Origin: Betaproteobacteria bacterium | GTDB lineage: Bacteria; Pseudomonadota; Gammaproteobacteria; Burkholderiales; Thiobacillaceae | Assembly (NCBI GenBank): GCA_016219425.1 | Contig: JACRNB010000005.1 | Location: forward strand, 62,001-126,000 | Direction: 5' to 3' | Length of the DNA: 64,000 nt | Shown: one piece after another, positions 8,236-15,400 of the stretch | How positions within the stretch are numbered: the stretch's first letter is position 1 | Layout of the letters: each line of letters begins with the position of its first letter | Position numbers and translations under genes: made by a program | Notes under the pieces: generated by a model | Told to the model about the DNA's origin: nothing | The model's database searches: none | The model's input: the letters and a program-made list of their open reading frames with translations, nothing else

Positions 8236-9123
8236 ATGTACAAGACCCTCGAAGACTGCGTCGGCAACACCCCCCTGGTGTGCCTGAAGAAATTGCCGGG
8301 GGCGACCACCAACACCATCCTGGTGAAGCTGGAAGGCAACAACCCGGCGGGGTCCGTGAAGGACCGCCCGGCCCTGTCCATGATTCGCCGCGCCGAGGCG
8401 CGCGGCGAGATCCGCCCCGGCGACACCCTGATCGAGGCCACCAGCGGCAACACCGGCATCGCGCTCGCCATGGTCGCCGCCATGAAGGGCTACCGCATGG
8501 TGCTGGTGATGCCGGAGCACCTCTCCATCGAACGCCGCCAGAGCATGAAGGCCTACGGCGCCGACCTGGTGCTGGTGAGCAAAGAGGCGGGCATGGAAGG
8601 CGCGCGCGACCTGGCGGAGCAGATGCAGCAGGAAGGCCGCGGCAAGATCCTGGACCAGTTCTCCAACCCGGATAACCCCGTCGCACATTACGAAGGCACC
8701 GGCCCGGAGATCTGGCGCGACACCGCAGGGCGCATCACCCACTTCGTCTCCAGCATGGGCACCACCGGCACCATCATGGGCTGCTCGCGCTACCTCAAGG
8801 AACAGAACCCGAACGTGCAGGTGGTGGGCGTACAGCCGGAAGAGGGCGCGCAAATTCCCGGCATCCGCAAATGGCCGGCGGAATACGTCCCCAGCATCTG
8901 CGATTACGAACGGGTGGATCGCATGATCTATGTGGGGCAGCAGGCGGCGGAGGACACCACGCGGCGGCTGGCCAGCGAAGAAGGCATCTTTGCCGGCATT
9001 TCCTCCGGCGGCGCGCTGTACGCCGCCTTGCAGTTGTCGCGCGAGGTGGAGAACGCGGTCATCGTCTCCATCGTTTGCGACCGGGGAGATCGCTACCTCT
9101 CCACCGGCGTGTTCCCGGCATAA
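8236..9123 (+). CDS. cysM: Cysteine synthase B
   Basis: This 295-residue PLP enzyme makes cysteine from O-acetylserine and sulfide or thiosulfate. The Schiff-base lysine lies in NNPAGSVKDRPA, and the phosphate and amino-acrylate loop is EATSGNTGIAL. The glycine-rich SSMGTTGTIMG and the late GISSGGALYAAL are also present. The CysM type is favoured over CysK by the short length and the KWPAEYVPSI region. The ATG at 8236 is five bases after the ugd stop; the longer ORF in the track only extends through ugd in another frame. Confidence 0.93.
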   Translation: MYKTLEDCVGNTPLVCLKKLPGATTNTILVKLEGNNPAGSVKDRPALSMIRRAEARGEIRPGDTLIEATSGNTGIALAMVAAMKGYRMVLVMPEHLSIERRQSMKAYGADLVLVSKEAGMEGARDLAEQMQQEGRGKILDQFSNPDNPVAHYEGTGPEIWRDTAGRITHFVSSMGTTGTIMGCSRYLKEQNPNVQVVGVQPEEGAQIPGIRKWPAEYVPSICDYERVDRMIYVGQQAAEDTTRRLASEEGIFAGISSGGALYAALQLSREVENAVIVSIVCDRGDRYLSTGVFPA

Positions 9124-9163
9124 TCCGCCGCGGCGGCAGAGCCGCCTGGATGGAGGAGACTCA

Positions 9164-9931
9164 ATGCCCCGAGTGGCGGTATTCAATTGCAAGGGCGGCG
9201 TGGGCAAGACCACGACCGTGCTCAACCTCGCCGCGGCGACCGCGCGGGCGGGGCAGAGCCCGTTGCTGATGGACCTGGACCCCCAGGCCCACCTCACGCG
9301 CATCTGGAAAGAACCGCCGCAGGACGCCTCGTACAGCTTGTTCGGTTTCTATCAGGGCGCCCACACGCTCCTGAGCATCGAGCAGGAATGGCCGGAGTTG
9401 GGAGGCTTGATCCCGGCGCACGGACAATTGATGAAGGTGGATACCGTATTCGGCAAGGGGCCGGCCATCCTCAACAAATTGCGTAGCGGTCTGGACGCCC
9501 TCGACGGCCAGCGCAGCAAGCGCGATGTCCTGATCGACTGCTGCCCCTATCTCGGCGTGCTCTCCCTGAACGCCATCTTCGCCTGCGACTTCCTGCTGAT
9601 CCCGGTCTCCACCGACTACCTCTCGCTCGATGCCGCGCATCAGGTCACGCACGCCCTGCGCGCGCTCCAGCCGGTGCTCAAACGCCGCATCGAACGGCGG
9701 TATGTGCTGACGCGCTTTGATCGGCGTCGTCGCATGAGTTCCAACGTGCGGGAATTGCTGCTGGAGAAATACGGCGATGAGGTGTGCACCACCGTGATCT
9801 CGGAGAACGTGGCGGTGGCGGAAAGTCCGTTCCAGCGCAAGGATGTGTTCAGCCATCAGGCCACCAGCACCGGCGCCGCCGACTACACGGCCCTGTTCTG
9901 GGAACTGCGGCGCGCCGGTTTTCTGACCTGA
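9164..9931 (+). CDS. ParA/MinD-family ATPase (orphan)
   Basis: This 255-residue cytoplasmic ATPase has the deviant Walker A motif FNCKGGVGKTTTVLNLA and the switch region LLMDLDPQAHLTRIW. A strong GGAGGAGA precedes the ATG at 9164. The family moves or positions plasmids, chromosomes or large complexes by ATP-dependent dimerisation on DNA or membrane. No parB or centromere-like repeats are visible next to it, so it is an orphan whose cargo is unknown. Signalling and secretion-type ParA homologues are possible. Confidence 0.82.
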   Translation: MPRVAVFNCKGGVGKTTTVLNLAAATARAGQSPLLMDLDPQAHLTRIWKEPPQDASYSLFGFYQGAHTLLSIEQEWPELGGLIPAHGQLMKVDTVFGKGPAILNKLRSGLDALDGQRSKRDVLIDCCPYLGVLSLNAIFACDFLLIPVSTDYLSLDAAHQVTHALRALQPVLKRRIERRYVLTRFDRRRRMSSNVRELLLEKYGDEVCTTVISENVAVAESPFQRKDVFSHQATSTGAADYTALFWELRRAGFLT

Positions 9932-9934
9932 CGG

Positions 9935-10168
9935 TCAGTGCGACAGCGTGATCAGGTCGATCACATCTTCCAGAGAAGAATCGCGCTGAACCCGAATGGG
10001 GTTGGACTCCCCGCTCCAGGTATCCAGCACCACGCACTCGGGGTAGACCTGCATCAGCCGGCGGTTGGCATCATCCGGGTTCTTGCCGGAGATGCTGACG
10101 CGATCCACCACAACCCCGGAGCGGGTGCGGATACGGAAGTTGTATTTCTCGACTTCGTACTGGATCAC
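9935..10168 (-). CDS. Small hypothetical protein
   Basis: This 77-residue protein begins MIQYEVEKYNFRIRTRSGVV and contains ISGKNPDDANRRLMQVYPEC. The mix of short strands and one helix suggests a small alpha-beta fold with no membrane segment. It is convergent with the ParA-like gene, with four bases between the stops. Codon use looks coding and the frame has no overlapping rival on either strand that I can assign. I do not recognise the family. Confidence 0.6.
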   Translation of the reverse strand: MIQYEVEKYNFRIRTRSGVVVDRVSISGKNPDDANRRLMQVYPECVVLDTWSGESNPIRVQRDSSLEDVIDLITLSH

Positions 10169-10238
10169 GAGGACGCCTGATGAATCAATGGGATGCCGTG
10201 AGTGTATGAAGTCGTTTGTGACAAATCAAACCTAATCT

Positions 10239-10964
10239 TCATTTATTTCGTCCCCCACCGCCGAGGGCCTGGAGCAGGAAAACGCAGGGTCTCCGGTGGA
10301 TTTCCGGGCGCGACTTGCGCCAATCCGAGACGCGCCTCGTCACCAGCGTTTCCGAACCCAGGGTCAGGTCACAGGCCAGGGTGAGCAGGGTGTTCTCGTG
10401 ACACGTCGCCACCAGGGCATCGAACAGGGCGTCATTGCGATAGGGCGTCTCGATGAAGGCCTGGGCGGCATCCTCGCGCCTGGACCGGGCCTCCAGTTCG
10501 CGCAGGGCCTGGACGCGTTCTTCCGGCTTGGCCGGCAGATAGCCGTGAAAGGCGAAACGCTGGCCCACCAGCCCCGAGCCCATCAGGGCCAGGAGGATGG
10601 AAGAGGGGCCCACCAGGGGCCGCACACGGATACCGTGCTGATGCGCCAGCCGAGCCAGTTCCGCGCCGGGGTCGGCGATGGCCGGGCAGCCCGCCTCGGA
10701 GATCACCCCCACATCCTCCCCCGCCAGCAGCGGCGCGAGCAGCGCCGCCATCTCGTTGGCGCGGGTGTGCTCATTGAGTTCCAGCAGGGTGAGTTGTTGC
10801 AGCGGCAGCGCCGTACCCACCTGCTTGAGAAAGGCGCGCGCGCTCTTGGCGTTCTCCACCACAAAAGTGGCGAGCCCCGCAGCGATGCGCCGGGTTTCTT
10901 CCGGCAGGACATGATCCAGCGGGGTCAGGCCGAGGGGGCAGGGAATGAGATAAAGGGTAGGCAT
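10239..10964 (-). CDS. SAM-dependent methyltransferase, RsmI/tetrapyrrole methylase fold
   Basis: This 241-residue protein has RsmI-like motifs: TLYLIPCPLG at the start, GVISEAGCPAIADPGAELARL, and VRPLVGPSSILLALMGSGL. RsmI methylates the ribose of C1402 in 16S rRNA. This protein is shorter than RsmI (about 285 residues) and its N-terminal loop differs. It is more like the RsmI-related subfamily whose target is less certain, so I give no symbol. It stands alone between the small hypothetical gene and the rnf region. Confidence 0.82.
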   Translation of the reverse strand: MPTLYLIPCPLGLTPLDHVLPEETRRIAAGLATFVVENAKSARAFLKQVGTALPLQQLTLLELNEHTRANEMAALLAPLLAGEDVGVISEAGCPAIADPGAELARLAHQHGIRVRPLVGPSSILLALMGSGLVGQRFAFHGYLPAKPEERVQALRELEARSRREDAAQAFIETPYRNDALFDALVATCHENTLLTLACDLTLGSETLVTRRVSDWRKSRPEIHRRPCVFLLQALGGGGRNK

Positions 10965-11001
10965 ACGGAGCCGGAGGGAGAAAGACGTGAATGTAGCTGT
11001 A

Positions 11002-11046
11002 GATGCGGTTCGCTGCGCTCACCGCATCCTACGGGCTACGGGCTAC
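11002..11046. repeat. Dispersed inverted repeat, GATGCGGT...ACCGCATC family (copy 1)
   Basis: GATGCGGT (11002-11009) pairs with ACCGCATC (11021-11028) around an 11-base loop and is followed by CCTACGGGCTACGGGCTAC. A second copy with the same core and CCTACGG end lies at 14612-14674. It sits in the intergenic space between the RsmI-like gene and the Cys-rich gene. Confidence 0.75.
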
Positions 11047-11219
11047 CTGCACGAAGTCCCGCTGCCGCAGCTCCCGGAACAGCAGCCGCACCCCTTTTCG
11101 CTGGACCGGAACGGTCCCAGTTGCGGGTTGCACCGGGCGAAGCGGCGGTAGAGCCGGTCCACGGCGATGCCGATGAGGCCGATGCCGAGAATCACCGCAA
11201 TGGTGACGAGATAAATCAT
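11043..11219 (-). CDS. Small Cys-rich membrane protein at the end of the rnf operon
   Basis: This 58-residue protein has one N-terminal transmembrane helix (IYLVTIAVILGIGLIGIAV), a basic stretch and a cysteine cluster ending in GCGCCSGSCGSGTSCR. Seven cysteines in so short a protein suggest metal or FeS binding. It lies just downstream of rnfA on the same strand. The layout recalls NqrM, a small Cys-containing membrane protein needed to mature Na+-NQR, which is related to Rnf. A similar role for Rnf is inference. The ATG at 11219 is chosen because upstream codons lie in a dispersed repeat. Confidence 0.7.
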   Translation of the reverse strand: MIYLVTIAVILGIGLIGIAVDRLYRRFARCNPQLGPFRSSEKGCGCCSGSCGSGTSCR

Positions 11220-11221
11220 GT

Positions 11222-11322
11222 GATTTCGGATTGCGGATTTCGGATTGCGGATTTGGGGGAGATAGGGCGCGGCGCAGCCACAGGCCACACCCGAAATCCG
11301 AAATCCGAAATCCGCAATCCCC
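11222..11322. repeat. Inverted pair of GGATTTCGGATTGCGG repeats
   Basis: Short direct repeats of GGATTTC and GGATTGCGG occur at 11222-11258 and in opposite orientation at 11291-11322, giving a long imperfect hairpin. It fills the gap between rnfA and the Cys-rich gene and explains the in-frame N-terminal extension of the latter in the ORF track. Confidence 0.75.
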
Positions 11323-11907
11323 TCATTCCCCCGCCCCCAGCCCGGCGAAGCCCATGAAGGCCAGGGACAGTAGGCCCGCCAGCATCAGCGACAGCGCCGT
11401 GCCCTGCACCACCTTGGGCACGGTGGAGAAGTTGAGGCGTTCGCGCAGGCCCGCCATCAGCAGCAGGGCCAGGGTGAAGCCCGCGCCGCCGGCGGTGGCG
11501 AAGGTGAGGGCCTGGAGGAAGTTGTATTCCCGCGCGGTCTGGAACAGGGCCACGCCCAGCACCGCGCAGTTGGTGGTGATGAGGGGCAGGTAGATCCCCA
11601 AGGCGCGGAACAGGGTCGGGCTGTTCTTCTTCAGGAACATCTCCACCAGTTGCACCGCCGAGGCGATGATGACGATGTAGGAGATCAGGCGCAGGAACTC
11701 CATGTGGAACTGGGTCACCAGCCAGTTCAGCGCAAAGGCGCACAGGGAGGCCACGACCATGACGAAGGTGGTGGCCGCGCCCATGGGCAAGGCGGTGTTG
11801 AGGCGCGCCGACACTCCCAGGAAGGGGCACAGGCCCAGGAACATGGCCAGCACGAAGTTGTTGGCCAGCAGGGTGCCGACGAAGATGGAGGACAGGGATT
11901 CAGACAT
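11323..11907 (-). CDS. rnfA: Rnf electron transport complex subunit A
   Basis: This 194-residue integral membrane protein starts MSESLSSIFVGTLLANNFVL and has six likely helices. The conserved LCPFLGVSARL and LPLITTNCAVLG segments carry the cysteines that in the RnfA/RnfE and NqrD/NqrE pair hold an iron centre in the membrane. Rnf couples ferredoxin oxidation and NAD+ reduction to Na+ or H+ movement. GGAG lies before the ATG at 11907. It follows rnfE, with a GC-rich palindromic repeat in between. Confidence 0.93.
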   Translation of the reverse strand: MSESLSSIFVGTLLANNFVLAMFLGLCPFLGVSARLNTALPMGAATTFVMVVASLCAFALNWLVTQFHMEFLRLISYIVIIASAVQLVEMFLKKNSPTLFRALGIYLPLITTNCAVLGVALFQTAREYNFLQALTFATAGGAGFTLALLLMAGLRERLNFSTVPKVVQGTALSLMLAGLLSLAFMGFAGLGAGE

Positions 11908-11919
11908 GGGGGACTCCTA

Positions 11920-12020
11920 CCCCCCTCCCCCCCCGGGGGAGGGGATGGGGGTGAGGGAAGGGCGTTGGCAAGTTCACAGGTTGCTCCCTCACCCTAGCCC
12001 TCTCCCAGAGGGAGAGGGGA
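11920..12020. repeat. GC-rich palindromic repeat pair, reaching into the rnfE 3' end
   Basis: Two modules face each other: a CCCCTCCCC...GGGGAGGGG hairpin with tail GGGGGTGAGGGA, and a mirror TCCCTCACCC tail followed by the CCCTCTCCC...GGGAGAGGGG hairpin. The second module encodes the last residues and the stop codon of rnfE (SPLPLGEG). This is one of at least seven copies or pairs in the window. Confidence 0.8.
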
Positions 12021-12638
12021 CTTCACGGCCTTGCGGCTATCGATCCAGTTGAACAGCAGCAGCCACGCGCCCAGCACGAAGAAGCCGCCGGGGGGTAGCA
12101 CCATCACCACCCAGGGCTGGAAGTCGGGGCCGAACAGGCTGAAACCGAACAGCTTGCCGGCGCCGAAGATCTCGCGCACCCCGCCCAGGGCCAAGAGGCC
12201 GATGGTGAAGCCCAGCCCCATGCCCACGGCGTTGATCACGGCTTTCACGGGCGGGGTCTTGGAGGCGTGCGCCTCGGCCCGGCCCAGGATGATGCAGTTC
12301 ACCACGATGAGCTGGATGAAGGCCCCGAGGGCGTCGTACACCGCCAGGGAGATGGCCTGGATCAGGTAGTCCACCACGGTGACGAAGGTGGCGATGATGA
12401 GGATGTAGGTGGCGATGCGGACCTCCTTGGGGATGATGTTCCGCATCAGGGAGATGAGCAGGCAGGAGGCCACCAGCACGAAGGTGGTGGCCAGGCCCAT
12501 GGAGACGGCGTTCATGGCGGAGACCGTCACCGCCAGGGTGGGGCACATGCCCAGCACCATGACGAACACCGGGTTCTGTTTCCAGATGCCTTCCAGAAAC
12601 TCTTCCATGTTGGTGGGGTTTTTTTGGCCGGGGATCAT
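11994..12638 (-). CDS. rnfE: Rnf electron transport complex subunit E
   Basis: This 214-residue membrane protein, homologous to RnfA and NqrD, contains VLGMCPTLAVTVSAMNAVSM and IQLIVVNCIILGRAEA with the paired cysteines. The acidic-histidine segment GRAEAHASK follows, as is usual in RnfE. The C-terminal residues SPLPLGEG and the stop come from the dispersed palindromic repeat, so the original stop was apparently replaced. It lies between rnfG and rnfA on the same strand. Confidence 0.93.
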   Translation of the reverse strand: MIPGQKNPTNMEEFLEGIWKQNPVFVMVLGMCPTLAVTVSAMNAVSMGLATTFVLVASCLLISLMRNIIPKEVRIATYILIIATFVTVVDYLIQAISLAVYDALGAFIQLIVVNCIILGRAEAHASKTPPVKAVINAVGMGLGFTIGLLALGGVREIFGAGKLFGFSLFGPDFQPWVVMVLPPGGFFVLGAWLLLFNWIDSRKAVKSPLPLGEG

Positions 12639-12662
12639 GGGGCCTCCTGCGGGCTGGGCAAG

Positions 12663-12734
12663 CGTTGCTCCCTCACCCCCGGGGGAGGGGTGGTGAGAAC
12701 CCTCTCCCCCCGGGAGAGGGCAGGGTGAGGGAAC
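12663..12734. repeat. GC-rich palindromic repeat pair between rnfG and rnfE
   Basis: GTTGCTCCCTCACCC plus a CCCCCGGGGGAGGGG hairpin is followed by CCCTCTCCCCCCGGGAGAGG and the tail GCAGGGTGAGGGAAC. This is the same family as the repeats at 11920, 15297, 45670, 51541, 55903 and 62755. It is transcribed as part of the rnf mRNA and could act as an RNA stability or processing element. Confidence 0.8.
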
Positions 12735-12762
12735 GAACGGTGAATTTCGTTCAGGGCTGACG

Positions 12763-13437
12763 TCATTTCCCTTCCTTCAGCGTGTCCAGATGCGGCGCCA
12801 GCAGCGGCAACAGCCGCTGCGCGCTCTCGTTGATGCCCCGGCCCACCGCCTTGGTGGTGACGGTGGCGCCGGCGATGGCGTCGATCTCCCAGGGGTTCTG
12901 CTTGGTCCCGTGCTTCACCACCTTGACCGCGTGGGCCAGGGCCTTGCCGTCGGCGGCCAGCTTCACGTCCAGGGCCTCGAAGTTCTTCAGGAAGGCCTGG
13001 TCGGTGTAGATCTTGTCGCCGATACCGGGGGTCTCGCGCATGGACACCACGCCCAGGCCGGTGACCGCCTGTTTCGCCGGGTCGTAGGCGTACATCACGC
13101 GCACCACGTCGGCGTAGCCCTTGGCCGCGCCTTCGGCGGCGATGCCCTTGAGCGCGCCGGTCGGGTCGTAGGCGGCGTAGAGCTTGACGCCGCCTTCGGA
13201 GGCCGCGCCGGCGGCGGGCTGGAGGCCGGCGGGAGAGGCCCAAAACTCGCTCACCCGTGCGGCGCCGGGGATCACCTTGAACACGGCGCGTTCCAGGGCG
13301 AGTTTCTTGTTCGCCTGCACGGCGTCAAAGGTGCCCTGGTAGGCGGAGACGATGAGGATGCCGCAGATGGTGGCGACCAGCGCCAGGGTGCGGATCATGG
13401 CGGCGCTGGGGGTGATGGGGGCGGGCGCGTCACTCAT
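12763..13437 (-). CDS. rnfG: Rnf electron transport complex subunit G (covalent FMN)
   Basis: This 224-residue protein has one N-terminal transmembrane helix (MIRTLALVATICGILIVSAY) and a periplasmic FMN-binding domain. The flavinylation motif is DAIAGATVTTKAV, in which the threonine of GAT is the expected covalent FMN site. GVVSMRETPGIGDKI is also typical. The ATG at 13437 gives MSDAPAPITP; codons before it lie in a REP-like repeat. The flavin transferase ApbE is not in this window. Confidence 0.93.
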   Translation of the reverse strand: MSDAPAPITPSAAMIRTLALVATICGILIVSAYQGTFDAVQANKKLALERAVFKVIPGAARVSEFWASPAGLQPAAGAASEGGVKLYAAYDPTGALKGIAAEGAAKGYADVVRVMYAYDPAKQAVTGLGVVSMRETPGIGDKIYTDQAFLKNFEALDVKLAADGKALAHAVKVVKHGTKQNPWEIDAIAGATVTTKAVGRGINESAQRLLPLLAPHLDTLKEGK

Positions 13438-13448
13438 GGCGGGCCCCC

Positions 13449-13541
13449 GTAGCCTGGATGAAGGCGTAGCCGGAATCCGGGGCGTGACGGTGACTCTTGG
13501 CGCTGATTCCCGGATTCCGCTGCGCTTCATCCGGGCTACGT
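13449..13541. repeat. REP/BIME-like inverted repeat, GTAGCCTGGATGAAGG family (copy 1)
   Basis: GTAGCCTGGATGAAGGCGTA with GCCGGAATCCGGGG is mirrored by CCCGGATTCCGCTGCGCTTC and ATCCGGGCTACG, forming a long imperfect hairpin between rnfG and rnfD. A second copy sits between rnfC and the oxidoreductase gene at 16757-16835. Confidence 0.8.
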
Positions 13542-13551
13542 ACTTGCAGGT

Positions 13552-14586
13552 TCATGCCTTCTTCTCCTTCACCGCGCCGAACACGCGCGGCTGCGTCACC
13601 TGGTCGATCAGCGGGCTCAGGGCGTTGGCGATGAGGATGGCGTACATGACGCCCTCGGTGAGGCCGCCGAAGTACCGGATCATCACCGTCAGCACGCCGA
13701 TGATCGCCCCGTAGATCCACACGCCGCGCGGCGTTACCGGCGAGGTGGCCATGTCGGTGGCCATGAACACCGCGCCCAACATGAGGCCGCCGGAGAGCAG
13801 CACGAACAGCGGGCCGGGGTAGCGCGCCGCGTCATAGAGCTGGAAGCCCCAGGCGGTGAGGGCGGCGCTGACCAGCACGGCGGCGGTGATGCGCCAGTCC
13901 ATGAAGCCGCGCAGGGCCAGGTACAGGCCGCACAGCAGGATCAGCACGGCGGAGGTCTCGCCGGCGGAGGCGGTGGCCGCGCCGGTGAGGAAGTCCTGCG
14001 CCGGGGTGAAGAAGGTTTCGAACTTCCAGCGCGCCAGCGGCGTCGCCCCGGTAAAGCCGTCCAGGGCGTGTTTGGCCCAGACGGCGATGTCCGGCGGCGT
14101 CATCAAGGGCGTGGTGAATGTGGTGGGGATGAATTCGCCGAAACGCCCCGGCGCAAAGGCGGGAACCCAGGTGGTGATGGCTACCGGGAAGGCGGCCTGG
14201 ACGAAGGCGCGCCCGACCAGGGCGGGGTTGAGCACGTTGAAGCCGAGGCCGCCGAACAGGGCCTTGCCCAGGGCGATGGCGGCAAAACCCGCCACCGCGC
14301 CCATCCACAGCGGAAAACTGGGCGGCAGGGTGAGGGCCAGGAGCAGGCCGGTGATGGTGGCGGACCAGTCGGACAGGGTATTCCCCGCGCGACCGAACAG
14401 GCGCTCCGTGCCCAGGCAGGCGGCGGTGACGGTGACGATCAGCGCCAGGGCGGAGAGGCCGTACTGCCAGACGGAAAAGGCGCAGAGAGGCAGCAGGGCG
14501 AGCACCACATGGAACATGATGCGTTCCACGCTGGCGCCCTTCACCAGATGGGGAGCGGCGCGAAGTTCGATGCGGGGCGTGGTCAT
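13552..14586 (-). CDS. rnfD: Rnf electron transport complex subunit D (covalent FMN)
   Basis: This 344-residue polytopic membrane protein contains the conserved GGLGFNVLNPALVGRAFVQA and the FMN-attachment motif DGFTGATPLA, whose threonine is expected to carry FMN. It ends with GALVGRAF-like and GGLTEGVMYAI segments typical of RnfD/NqrB. Start and stop are shared with the neighbours: its ATG overlaps the stop of the preceding unknown gene by four bases, so translation is probably coupled. Confidence 0.94.
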   Translation of the reverse strand: MTTPRIELRAAPHLVKGASVERIMFHVVLALLPLCAFSVWQYGLSALALIVTVTAACLGTERLFGRAGNTLSDWSATITGLLLALTLPPSFPLWMGAVAGFAAIALGKALFGGLGFNVLNPALVGRAFVQAAFPVAITTWVPAFAPGRFGEFIPTTFTTPLMTPPDIAVWAKHALDGFTGATPLARWKFETFFTPAQDFLTGAATASAGETSAVLILLCGLYLALRGFMDWRITAAVLVSAALTAWGFQLYDAARYPGPLFVLLSGGLMLGAVFMATDMATSPVTPRGVWIYGAIIGVLTVMIRYFGGLTEGVMYAILIANALSPLIDQVTQPRVFGAVKEKKA

Positions 14587-15251
14587 GAATAGGCTTGGGT
14601 CGAGTGGGTGGGATGCGGTGAGGTACGAATCGCATCGCCGCTGATGCGGTTCGCAGGCTCATCGCATCCTACGGAATCCATCCACGCACGCAACACGCGA
14701 TCCAGCTCGCGCGGGCTCAAGCGGCGGCCCACCTCCGGGATCAGGCGCTCCGCCAATTTGCGGCAGCAGGCGTGGAAGCGTCCGTAGGCCGGGTCGAATT
14801 CGGCCAGGGAGAGAAAACCGCAGTCGCCCCCCACGATCTCGCGAGCCAGGCGTTCCACCTCGGGGTCGTACACGTAGAACAACTCGGGAAAGTGGAAGTG
14901 CAGGTACTTCGAGGCGAGCGAGCGGCTGCGTTCCTCGCCCTGGTCGGCGAACAGGTCCATGACCCGCTTGTGCGCTTCCAGCAGCAGGCTGGCTTCCAGT
15001 TCCTCGGCGGTGGCGAGGCTGCCGAACCAGTGGTCCACGGCGGAGCGGGCCAGGCGATGGGCGGCGTATTCGGGGGATTGCAAGGGGTCTTGATACAGGC
15101 GCGCGATCAGACGCAGCTTGTCGGCAATGATTTCGTCCTTGTAGTGCCCCCGGTGCATGAAGCAGAGGTCGTACAGGGCGCGCTGACGCGGATCGCGGAT
15201 GGAGGCGGCCAGGGCGTCGGTGATGAATTCGCGGGTGAGGAAGGGTTTCAT
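14583..15251 (-). CDS. Unknown protein inserted in the rnf operon
   Basis: This 222-residue, mostly helical soluble protein lies between rnfC and rnfD and is not a known Rnf subunit. It contains RALYDLCFMHRGHYKDE and the motif ASKYLHFHFPELFYVYDP. Similar SKxLHF..P..F..YD patterns occur in uncharacterised proteins outside energy metabolism. The last roughly 28 residues are encoded by the GATGCGGT repeat, so the true C-terminus was probably extended by repeat insertion. The ATGA overlap with rnfD argues that it is translated. No strong ribosome site is seen. Function unknown. Confidence 0.65.
   Translation of the reverse strand: MKPFLTREFITDALAASIRDPRQRALYDLCFMHRGHYKDEIIADKLRLIARLYQDPLQSPEYAAHRLARSAVDHWFGSLATAEELEASLLLEAHKRVMDLFADQGEERSRSLASKYLHFHFPELFYVYDPEVERLAREIVGGDCGFLSLAEFDPAYGRFHACCRKLAERLIPEVGRRLSPRELDRVLRAWMDSVGCDEPANRISGDAIRTSPHPTHSTQAYS
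14612..14674. repeat. Dispersed inverted repeat, GATGCGGT family (copy 2)
   Basis: Two GATGCGGT units (14612 and 14643) each pair with CGCATC, and the second ends CGCATCCTACGG, like the copy at 11002. The repeat encodes the C-terminal tail of the unknown rnf-operon protein. Confidence 0.7.
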
Positions 15252-15296
15252 GGCGTGGGATTCAGTGGGAATTCAACGGATAGGTGGAATGCGGGC

Positions 15297-15382
15297 GTTG
15301 CTCCCTCACCCCCGGCCCCTCCCCCGGCGGGGGAGGGGGGCAAGGAACCCTCTCCCTCCGGGAGAGGGCAGGGTGAGGGAGC
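15297..15382. repeat. GC-rich palindromic repeat pair before the unknown rnf-operon gene
   Basis: GTTGCTCCCTCACCCCCGG leads into the CCCCTCCCCC...GGGGGAGGGG hairpin, then CCCTCTCCCTCCGGGAGAGG with the tail GGGTGAGGGAGC. It lies between rnfC and the unknown gene. Together with the repeat at 14612 it brackets that gene. Confidence 0.8.
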
Positions 15383-15400
15383 GGCAGTGAACGAAGGGAT

